From a virus, in the IMG/VR virus record IMGVR_UViG_3300046740_000049, positions 1-39,955 of that record: a stretch of DNA of 39,955 nucleotides. One strand, given 5' to 3'. The notes under the pieces are model-generated. The model ran no database searches and had not been told where the DNA came from. It saw nothing but the letters and a program-made list of their open reading frames with translations. This document shows positions 1 through 6,071 of the stretch, piece after piece; position 1 is the stretch's first letter; every line of letters starts with the position of its first letter. Made by a program: the position numbers and the translations under genes.

Positions 1-207
1 GACTGTGTCGCTCGTGTCGAAGTGTCACTGACCGGGGATGCCAGAGTGATCGGTCACACCCACGACGAGATCATCCTGGAGTGCGATGAATCGATTGCCG
101 GGAAGGCAGCAGAGGTACTGAAGCAGCAGATGAAAAGGGTGCCAGAATGGTTGCCCGGTTTCCCTCTCGACTGCAGCATCACGACAGCCGACAGGTACGG
201 GAAATGA
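1..207 (+). CDS. Family A DNA polymerase, C-terminal end (continuation of the gene at 38000)
   Basis: Position 1 is the first base of codon 612 of the polymerase, and the frame is open to the TGA at 205-207. It carries catalytic motif C (THDEII, with the HDE codons starting at base 61), which binds the metal-coordinating Asp of the palm. Bases 1-123 repeat 39833-39955 with a single difference (C28 against T39860) that leaves leucine unchanged. The gene is cut only by the choice of contig ends and is not itself truncated. A hairpin follows directly after the stop. Confidence 0.92.
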   Translation, partial: DCVARVEVSLTGDARVIGHTHDEIILECDESIAGKAAEVLKQQMKRVPEWLPGFPLDCSITTADRYGK

Positions 208-221
208 TGGGGCCAGGAAAA

Positions 222-248
222 AGCCCCAGGGCTTTGGACCCTGGGGCT
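222..248 (+). terminator. Hairpin after polymerase gene
   Basis: A perfect 10-bp stem (AGCCCCAGGG at 222-231 with its complement at 239-248) has a 7-base loop. It lies 15 bases after the polymerase stop and 42 bases before the primase-helicase start. Only a weak T stretch follows (CTCTTACC), so it may attenuate rather than stop transcription. The CCCAGG/CCTGGG stem recurs in other hairpins of this genome. Confidence 0.6.
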
Positions 249-289
249 CTTACCTCCCGACTAGCCACCACGCCAATACAGGAAACGAC

Positions 290-2647
290 ATGCCTAGCCA
301 ACAGCAAGAGAATCCTAGCACAGACCAACATGAATTCCTCTCCACACTAGCATCAGGGCTTCCAGCCGGAAGCTACTTCCACCTCGCCAGGGCGATCCCG
401 AAGACCGACGGCAACACGGCCTGGGAGAACGACACATGGCGCGAGCAGCACCTGGACGGGCATTGGTACTTCTGCACCGGAGCCAGCAGCGACAGCAAGC
501 ACCGCCGAGCCGAGGACATGGTCGCCGTCCTCGCCATCGTCCTGGACGACGTCAAGCCTGACGGCACTGGCAAGGGCGGCGGCGTGGTCGAGGTCGAGCC
601 GACGTGGAAGTTGGAGACGAGCCCAGGCAACGAGCAGTGGGGCTATATGCTGAAGGTAGCGGAGCCCGACATCGGGAAGGCCGACGCCCTGATGGTGTCC
701 CTCATCGAGGCCGGGCTGCAGGACCCAGGCGTCAACCGCTCCTGCCGCGTCTGGCGCGTACCCGGCAGCATCAACCAGAAGCCCCAGCACGCGGGCTTTA
801 AAGCCGTACTTCGCGACGTCGAGTGGGGCCGGACGTTCACCCTCAACAGCCTAGCCAAGGCGTTCAAGGTCCGCCCTGGCGCGCCCATCGAGCCCCGCGT
901 ACCCAGCGGCGAGCGGCCTGGGGCCGGCAAGCCGGACCCGTTCCTGGACTGGATGGCCGAGCAGGGCATGCTGACCGGCGAGCGCAGCAGCGAGTGGTTG
1001 GTGGTCGCATGCCCCTTCTCCGACGAGCATACGGACCCCAGGGCTACTGCGAAGTACCTGCCGACGTTCGCCAGCGAGGACGGCAGGCCACGCATCGAGT
1101 GCTGGCACACGCACGGCCGCCTTGACAAGGCGGCCTTTGCCAAGCGGTTCTTCGCCTGGGCCGCCGAGCAGGGTGCGCCGCCACCCTCCGGCCCCGACCC
1201 GGAGAAGCTGCGCGAGATGTTCGCCGCCATCCGCACCGGACCCTACGAGCCGCAGGCAAAGCGCGGCGAGCCAGTGCCGCTGCAGCCTGGAGCCACATAC
1301 GACGAGATCACGCTAGACGATGCCTTTGGCAAGATTCCTATCAGTGCCCTGCACGACATCAAGTACACCAAGGGATCGAAAGCTGTGCCCCCGGCCCCCG
1401 CCGCCAAGCAGGACACCAGCAACGCCAACGTACTGGCCTGTATGCGGCACCTGGGCGTCGAGTCCCGGCTCAACCTGATGAACGGCGAAACCGCATTCCT
1501 TCTACCCGAGCGCATCGACCCTGCCGGCTTTGGCTCGATGTCTGCCTACCAGATCGACAGCATGGTTCACGGCGCGGTGCGCGATGCCCTCCACCGTGTC
1601 GGGCTCAACAAGGCAGAGATTGACGACAACATGACCGGGATTGCCGAACGCAACTGCTGGCACCCTGCCAAGGACTGGATCGAGTCCAAACCCTGGGACG
1701 GCCAGGACCGCCTGGAGCATCTCCTGCGGTCGGTCGAGACGCCAACCCCCGACCTCTTCAAGGCGTATTTTCGTCGCTGGGCATTACAAACCGTGGAAGC
1801 AGCCTGCGGCTGGGCCGCCTCCCCACCTCGGCGCGAGCAGGAGAAGGCACTGTGCCTTGTCCTGGCCGGCAACCAGGGCATCGGCAAGACCCGGTGGTTG
1901 ATGTCGCTAGCACCTGAAGGGTTCACTGTGCGCGGCAAGCACCTCAACTTGGACGGCAGCGCATCGGCGGCGCGTGACTCGATCCACGAGGCACTGCAGG
2001 GCTGGATCGTGGAGCTTGGCGAGCTTGACACCACCTTCGGCAAGTCCGCCAACGGCAGCCTGAAGGCGTTCCTGTCCAACACCACCGACCAGTACCGGCT
2101 GCCCTACGCTGAAGCCTGGGGACGACGGCCGCGCTGCACGAGCTTCTGCGCCAGCGTCAACGACGCCCAGTTCCTGAAGGACGACACCGGCAGTCGCCGC
2201 TACATAGTGATCTGGACCGATCACTGCGACGTCGATCACGCGACGGACATGCAGCAGTTGTGGGCTCAGATGCATACCTACTGGAAGGGTGGCGAACAAA
2301 CCTACCTGACGAAGGCCGAGGAGCGGATGCAGGCCGAGGGCAATGCACGGCATCAGGCCGAGGACCCTGTCGCCGATGCCGCCGCCAACTTCGCCGAGAA
2401 GCGTGCCGAGCGCAGCGACCGTCACCCCTTCGAGTGCAGCGTGAAGGCGACCGACGTGCTGCAGATGCTGAACCTGCGCATGGACCTGGGCGGGACGTCG
2501 AAGCGGGTAGGGGCAGGACTGCGGTTGGTGCTGGGCAAGCCTCAGCAGTTGGACAAGCGTGGCGGCCACAAGCTGGGCTGGCGGCTCTGGCTGGACAAGG
2601 ACGAGGTCAAGGTCTACGGCAAGATGCTGCGCCCGAGCAAGGCGTGA
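290..2647 (+). CDS. Primase-helicase: N-terminal PrimPol-like domain plus VapE (D5-type) ATPase
   Basis: 785 residues. The N-terminal part (about 30-190) resembles RepB/AEP-type primases: paired acidic residues D86-D87 (VLDD), a SPGN turn near 110, and a basic strand ending in PGSIN near 160. A middle segment has a spaced Cys/His set (ACPFSDEH, ECWHTH) that may bind zinc. The C-terminal half is a VapE/virulence-associated E type SF3-like helicase: Walker A GNQGIGKT at 527-534, Walker B-like WIVELGELD at 572-580, and a VNDAQFLKDDTGSRR sensor/arginine segment. It probably primes and unwinds at the phage origin. The start has AGGAAA seven bases upstream. An in-frame CTTTAAAG lies at codons 169-172. 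The stop overlaps the next gene's GTG. Confidence 0.88.
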   Translation: MPSQQQENPSTDQHEFLSTLASGLPAGSYFHLARAIPKTDGNTAWENDTWREQHLDGHWYFCTGASSDSKHRRAEDMVAVLAIVLDDVKPDGTGKGGGVVEVEPTWKLETSPGNEQWGYMLKVAEPDIGKADALMVSLIEAGLQDPGVNRSCRVWRVPGSINQKPQHAGFKAVLRDVEWGRTFTLNSLAKAFKVRPGAPIEPRVPSGERPGAGKPDPFLDWMAEQGMLTGERSSEWLVVACPFSDEHTDPRATAKYLPTFASEDGRPRIECWHTHGRLDKAAFAKRFFAWAAEQGAPPPSGPDPEKLREMFAAIRTGPYEPQAKRGEPVPLQPGATYDEITLDDAFGKIPISALHDIKYTKGSKAVPPAPAAKQDTSNANVLACMRHLGVESRLNLMNGETAFLLPERIDPAGFGSMSAYQIDSMVHGAVRDALHRVGLNKAEIDDNMTGIAERNCWHPAKDWIESKPWDGQDRLEHLLRSVETPTPDLFKAYFRRWALQTVEAACGWAASPPRREQEKALCLVLAGNQGIGKTRWLMSLAPEGFTVRGKHLNLDGSASAARDSIHEALQGWIVELGELDTTFGKSANGSLKAFLSNTTDQYRLPYAEAWGRRPRCTSFCASVNDAQFLKDDTGSRRYIVIWTDHCDVDHATDMQQLWAQMHTYWKGGEQTYLTKAEERMQAEGNARHQAEDPVADAAANFAEKRAERSDRHPFECSVKATDVLQMLNLRMDLGGTSKRVGAGLRLVLGKPQQLDKRGGHKLGWRLWLDKDEVKVYGKMLRPSKA
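796..803. promoter_or_regulatory. CTTTAAAG palindrome 1
   Basis: Inside the primase-helicase gene as Gly-Phe-Lys-Ala (GGC TTT AAA GCC), extended to a 12-bp palindrome. It uses TTT and AAA where neighbouring codons are mostly TTC and AAG. Confidence 0.6.
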
Positions 2648-3102
2648 GCGAGTCGTCCCTGGAGAAGTCGGCCCGGCTGCACGCCAGGAAGCGGGGCGTG
2701 CGGTCGGTCAAGCTCCAGGGTGGCATCGTCGGTGAGCCCGACCGGCTGTTCCTGCTGCCGGGCCGCCGCTGCTGGTTTGTCGAGTTCAAGGCGAAGGACG
2801 GCCGGCTGTCGCCCAGGCAGAAGGTGGTCGGTGCGGAGTACGACGCCATCGGTCACCCGGTCGCTGTCGTGCGCAGCATGAAGCTGTTCAGGGCCATGCT
2901 TGACTTGGAGCTTCAGGCTGCTGTAGACTGGAGCCTCACTCCTGAAAGCAGACATGCAATACAACCCGCTCCAGTTCCAGCAGAAAGCCATCTCCCTGGT
3001 CTGCCAAAAGTCCGGCAGCGCGCTGCTGCTCGACCCAGGGATGGGCAAGACCGCCATCACCCTGGCGGCCGCCTGCGTCCTGCAGCACCACGGCCTGATT
3101 GA
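2644..3102 (+). CDS. VRR-NUC domain nuclease
   Basis: 152 residues from a GTG that overlaps the previous stop (GTGA). The first ~95 residues are a VRR-NUC (PD-(D/E)XK-type) nuclease: a GGIVGEPDR loop, then CWFVEFKAKDGRLSPRQ with the catalytic E-x-K pair, then a strand ending VAVVRS. Phage proteins of this family are often near 90-110 residues, so the last ~50 residues, which overlap the SNF2 gene by 149 bp and are rich in Arg and Pro, look like read-through of a frame without stops. VRR-NUC next to SNF2 helicase and VapE is a known phage replication arrangement, probably for branched-DNA processing. Confidence 0.82.
   Translation: MSESSLEKSARLHARKRGVRSVKLQGGIVGEPDRLFLLPGRRCWFVEFKAKDGRLSPRQKVVGAEYDAIGHPVAVVRSMKLFRAMLDLELQAAVDWSLTPESRHAIQPAPVPAESHLPGLPKVRQRAAARPRDGQDRHHPGGRLRPAAPRPD
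2900..2929 (+). promoter_or_regulatory. Putative promoter for SNF2 helicase gene
   Basis: TTGACT (2900-2905), an 18-bp spacer and TAGACT (2924-2929) end 24 bases before the SNF2 ATG, inside the VRR-NUC gene. The same -35/18 bp/-10 layout recurs at 31488, 32998, 34644 and 35284. Confidence 0.55.
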
Positions 3103-4366
3103 GTCCACGCTGGTCATCGTGCCGCTTCGGCCGATGTACCTCACATGGCCGGCCGAGGTCGCCAAGTGGGACCAGTTCAAGCACCTCAAGGTGTCGATCA
3201 TCCACGGCACTCCGCAGCAGCGGGTGGCCGCCATGAAGGTCAAGGCCGACGTCTACCTGATCAACCCCGAGAACGTGGCGTGGCTGGCAGCGCAGGCCGC
3301 CCCCCACGGCCTCACCCTGGGCTGCTTCGGCACCCCGCCCAAGCTGCTGGTGGTCGATGAGTCCACCCGGTTCAAGAACGCCCAGGCACTGCGCTTCAAG
3401 GCTCTGAAGGCACTGCTTCCCGCCTTCCCCCGCCGGGTGATCCTGACCGGCACCCCGGCTCCCCAGGGCATCGAGGACCTGTTCGCCCAGTTCCAGATCG
3501 TGGACGACGGCGAACGCCTGGGCCGCTACATCACGCACTTCCGCAAGCTGTTCATGTTCTCCACGCCGCTGCGCATCGGGGGCGGCCGCACCATCGATGA
3601 GTGGCATGTCCGCCCTGGCGCAGAGAAGATGGTTGCCGGAGCCATCGCCGACGTCGCCATGCGTCTGCAGGCCGAGGACTACCTGCTGATGCCCGACATC
3701 AGCTACAACACTATCCGCGTCGAGCTTCCGGCTGCCGCCCGCACCGCCTACAAGGCGATGGGAGACGACCTCGTTGCCACCGTCGGCGACCAGAAGCTGA
3801 CGGCCGTCACCGCCGCTGCAGCGGTGATGAAGCTGCGCCAGATCACCAACGGCTGGGCGTACCACGAGACGGGCTCGACGCATATCCACAACGCCAAGAT
3901 CGACGCCCTGTGCGAACTGGTCGAGGAGCAGCAAGGCACGCCGCTGCTGGTGGCGGTCGCGTTCGTCCACGAGGTCGAGGCGATCCGCATCGCCCTGGCC
4001 GACGTCCTGCCCAAGGGCACGATGATCCCGTACCTGGGCGGCGGCGTCAGCCGGGCTCACGCCGACCGGATCGTGGAGATCTGGAACCAGGGCGGCTACC
4101 CGGTCGTCCTGGCGCACCCGACGTCAGTGGCCCACGGCCTGAACCTCCAGTCTGGCGGCCACGCCATCTGCTGGTTTGGGTTGACCTGGAACCTGGAGGA
4201 GCATATCCAGTTCAACGCCCGCGTGTACCGTCAGGGTCAAGACAAGCCTGTGGTGATACACTATCTCGCCGCCAAGGACACCGTGGACGAGGACATCGCG
4301 AAGGCTCTGTCTACCAAGTCCGACGTGCAATCCGCTATCCTCAACCGCCTGAAAGGTTCCAAGTGA
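2954..4366 (+). CDS. SNF2-family DEAD-like helicase
   Basis: 470 residues. An ATP-dependent DNA translocase/helicase of the small phage SNF2 type. Motif I is DPGMGKT (27-33), motif II DEST (135-138), motif III TGTPAP (165-170), and the C-terminal RecA lobe carries Q419-x3-R423-x2-R426-QGQ, the SNF2 motif VI. It lacks the accessory chromatin domains of the long family members. The start overlaps the tail of the VRR-NUC frame and has its own upstream promoter-like sequence; a clear Shine-Dalgarno is missing (only GAAAG). Its stop overlaps the next GTG. It probably acts at forks or branched intermediates with the neighbouring nuclease. Confidence 0.9.
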   Translation: MQYNPLQFQQKAISLVCQKSGSALLLDPGMGKTAITLAAACVLQHHGLIESTLVIVPLRPMYLTWPAEVAKWDQFKHLKVSIIHGTPQQRVAAMKVKADVYLINPENVAWLAAQAAPHGLTLGCFGTPPKLLVVDESTRFKNAQALRFKALKALLPAFPRRVILTGTPAPQGIEDLFAQFQIVDDGERLGRYITHFRKLFMFSTPLRIGGGRTIDEWHVRPGAEKMVAGAIADVAMRLQAEDYLLMPDISYNTIRVELPAAARTAYKAMGDDLVATVGDQKLTAVTAAAAVMKLRQITNGWAYHETGSTHIHNAKIDALCELVEEQQGTPLLVAVAFVHEVEAIRIALADVLPKGTMIPYLGGGVSRAHADRIVEIWNQGGYPVVLAHPTSVAHGLNLQSGGHAICWFGLTWNLEEHIQFNARVYRQGQDKPVVIHYLAAKDTVDEDIAKALSTKSDVQSAILNRLKGSK

Positions 4367-4704
4367 AGCCAGTTGCAACCAAGAAGAAGGCCGCCAAGCG
4401 CAAGCCGGACGGGGTTCGCCCCGAGGGCTCGCGGCTCGTCGTGATCGAACTGCCGAAGGCGATGCCCGGCGGCAAGACAACGCCCGGCCATCCGCTCCTG
4501 TGGCTGATGGACTTCAAGATGAAGGACCGGACCAAGTCCGATCTCGCCCGCGAGATGGGCATCCGGCCGCAGTCCCTGTACAAGTGGGAGCGGTACTGCA
4601 AGACCGACCGCAACTTCCCGCTGCCGGGCTTGCGCGCCGCGCAGATCGCCAAGTTCTTCAGGGTCAAGCCCGCCCTGTTGCGGCCTGACCTCTTCGGGGC
4701 TTGA
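4363..4704 (+). CDS. HTH DNA-binding protein (Cro/YdaS-like)
   Basis: 113 residues from GTG at 4363, coupled to the SNF2 stop by a GTGA overlap, with AAAGG eight bases upstream. A basic N-terminus (KKKAAKRK) precedes a helix-turn-helix with the pattern KSDLAREMGIRPQSLYKWER and a following RAAQIAKFFRVKPALLRPDLF segment, as in Cro/YdaS-type phage repressors. It could be a regulator of this genome and is one candidate for binding the CTTTAAAG palindromes. Target and sign of regulation cannot be read from the sequence. Confidence 0.7.
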   Translation: MKPVATKKKAAKRKPDGVRPEGSRLVVIELPKAMPGGKTTPGHPLLWLMDFKMKDRTKSDLAREMGIRPQSLYKWERYCKTDRNFPLPGLRAAQIAKFFRVKPALLRPDLFGA

Positions 4705-4705
4705 C

Positions 4706-4915
4706 ATGCCTGTAGCTTCGTACACCATCACGTTCGACTTTGACGAGATGAACCTTGTCTTCCAGGCACTGGGCAAGCTGCCGGCTGAACGCAGCTTCAT
4801 GCTGATCCAGCGTCTGGGTGCCGAGGTCGCCGAAGCCAACAAGGCCGCCGCTATCATTCCGCCAGCCCCACCGAAGGCAGAAGTGCCCGACGTGGATTCG
4901 GCCTCCCTGCAGTAA
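4706..4915 (+). CDS. Small hypothetical protein
   Basis: 69 residues, starting one base after the HTH stop. It has a short beta-rich start (SYTITFDFDE), an amphipathic helix around 20-48 and a Pro/Ala-rich C-terminal tail. It is probably translated with the HTH gene. I do not recognise the family; the even charge and lack of membrane segments suggest a small cytoplasmic protein. Confidence 0.65.
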   Translation: MPVASYTITFDFDEMNLVFQALGKLPAERSFMLIQRLGAEVAEANKAAAIIPPAPPKAEVPDVDSASLQ

Positions 4916-4921
4916 GGTCAG

Positions 4922-4944
4922 CCCAGGCACCTTTAAAGCCTGGG
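4922..4944 (+). terminator. Hairpin with CTTTAAAG in its loop, upstream of PEP-CTERM gene
   Basis: CCCAGGC (4922-4928) pairs with GCCTGGG (4938-4944), leaving a 9-base loop that holds most of a CTTTAAAG site (4931-4938). No T tract follows. It sits seven bases after the preceding stop and six before the AGGAGA ribosome site, so it may attenuate or regulate the PEP-CTERM gene. Confidence 0.45.
4931..4938. promoter_or_regulatory. CTTTAAAG palindrome 2
   Basis: Intergenic, 26 bases before the ATG of the PEP-CTERM gene, in the loop of the 4922-4944 hairpin. Confidence 0.6.
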
Positions 4945-4964
4945 TAATTCAGGAGAACCACGCC

Positions 4965-5786
4965 ATGAAGAAACTTCTCTTTGCCGCCCTCGGGGCGGCC
5001 GCGCTGCTCGCGCTAGGGTCTGCCCAGGCCGCCAGCACCTGCTCGCTGCTGTCCAAGGACGGCACCTGCACGTTCGTCACCGACACCACGGGCGGGCAGG
5101 CACTCTTCACCAACCCGACCAACCTGGAGAACATCGGGTCCGGTGAGATCAACCCGTTCCTGGGGCTGCAGAACAACGGCACCGAGTTTGGCGTCAACAG
5201 CGACCTTGCCAACGTGAACCTGCTGCCGCTGAACGACAAGCGGGACAACCTCGGCACGTTCACCAACACGTTCACCCGCAACGACCTTGCGGTGATCGAC
5301 ATCAACGGGACGTCGTTCTACCAGTTCCTGCTCGATGCCCACGAGCCGGGCGGCACGCCGCTGGTGTCCATCGATACGCTGCGGATCTGGGACGCGAAGT
5401 CGGCGGCCCAGCAGTTGCTGTCCAACAGCAACGTGACCTCGCTGGCGGACGTGGACGGTCTGTTCTCCTCGCTCATCTACTCGATGGGTCCGGGCAACGA
5501 ACTGATCATGGACGGCACCCTGTTCCCTGGCAACGGCCTGGGCTATGACCTGTCGGTCTTCATCCCGACCAGTGCGTTCGCTGGGGTGGCAATGGACAGC
5601 CGGCTGATCTTCGGCACCGGCATGGGCGGCGTCCTGGATGCGGAAGCCGGCGACGGCTTCGAGGAGTGGGGCTACCGTGCGGCTGTAACGGCTGCAGTGC
5701 CTGAGCCCGGCACCTACGCCATGATGCTGGCCGGCATCGCAGTCGTCGGCGGCATCGTCCGCCGCCGCCGCCAGACGCCCGAGTAA
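4965..5786 (+). CDS. PEP-CTERM sorting-domain surface protein
   Basis: 273 residues with AGGAGA eight bases before the ATG. A Sec signal peptide covers residues 1-22 (KK start, hydrophobic core, AQA cleavage site). The mature part (23-244) is beta-rich with many Asn, Gly, Thr and Asp and two cysteines just after the signal. The C-terminus is a full PEP-CTERM tripartite signal: VPEPGTYAMM from 245, a hydrophobic segment to 265, then RRRR (266-269). In known systems a host exosortase recognises this tail and sends the protein to the cell surface or exopolysaccharide matrix. The phage carries no exosortase, so it would rely on the host. It is probably an accessory cargo (moron) gene that alters the infected cell's surface; the function is not known. 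Confidence 0.88.
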   Translation: MKKLLFAALGAAALLALGSAQAASTCSLLSKDGTCTFVTDTTGGQALFTNPTNLENIGSGEINPFLGLQNNGTEFGVNSDLANVNLLPLNDKRDNLGTFTNTFTRNDLAVIDINGTSFYQFLLDAHEPGGTPLVSIDTLRIWDAKSAAQQLLSNSNVTSLADVDGLFSSLIYSMGPGNELIMDGTLFPGNGLGYDLSVFIPTSAFAGVAMDSRLIFGTGMGGVLDAEAGDGFEEWGYRAAVTAAVPEPGTYAMMLAGIAVVGGIVRRRRQTPE

Positions 5787-5806
5787 CCCCCTCGGCTACC
5801 AAGCAC

Positions 5807-5829
5807 AGGCCGCCCTCGGGCGGCCTTTT
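5807..5829 (+). terminator. Strong intrinsic terminator ending the plus-strand block
   Basis: An 8-bp GC-rich stem (AGGCCGCC at 5807-5814, complement 5819-5826) with a CTCG loop, followed by TTTT. It lies 21 bases after the PEP-CTERM stop, between convergent blocks. Confidence 0.85.
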
Positions 5830-5844
5830 CGTTACCAGTGATTG
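5824..5844 (+). repeat. ATTTCGTTAC-type element, copy a
   Basis: CCTTTTCGTTACCAGTGATTG, written here as core TTTTCGTTACCAG, starts in the T tract of the 5807-5829 terminator. It is one of nine dispersed copies. Confidence 0.6.
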
Positions 5845-5846
5845 AG

Positions 5847-5854
5847 CTTTAAAG
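5847..5854. promoter_or_regulatory. CTTTAAAG palindrome 3
   Basis: Intergenic between the convergent blocks; flanks extend it to a perfect 14-bp palindrome (5844-5857) that touches the stop codon of the minus-strand gene. Confidence 0.6.
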
Positions 5855-5856
5855 CT

Positions 5857-6057
5857 CTATCTGTTGCGCAGCATCTCCACGAGCTTGGCCTGCCGGGCGG
5901 CCGCCAGGGCGGGGTCCTCCGGCCCCGGCTTGCCCAGCTTGGAGAAGCTGATCCCGCCGGCTGGCGGGGCCGGCGCAGCGGCTGGCGGGGTCGGCGCGTC
6001 GTCGGTCAGGCCGGCGTTGCGCTCGCGTTCGTTGCGGGTCTTGGTCCAGATGTCCAT
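5857..6057 (-). CDS. Small hypothetical protein at end of virion block
   Basis: 66 residues using the ATG at 6057, which has CGGAG seven bases upstream; a longer reading from 6090 would overlap the tail fibre gene and lacks this site. It has a charged N-terminus (WTKTRNERERN), a Pro/Ala-rich linker, and a helical C-terminus (PALAAARQAKLVEMLRNR). It is the last gene of the minus-strand block, right after the tail fibre. I do not recognise it. Confidence 0.65.
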   Translation of the reverse strand: MDIWTKTRNERERNAGLTDDAPTPPAAAPAPPAGGISFSKLGKPGPEDPALAAARQAKLVEMLRNR

Positions 6058-6071
6058 GTGTAACTCCGAGG

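Noticed and set aside
147-350. Small open frame overlapping the polymerase end and primase start
   Set aside because: It crosses the 222-248 hairpin, has no ribosome site and overlaps two well-supported genes.
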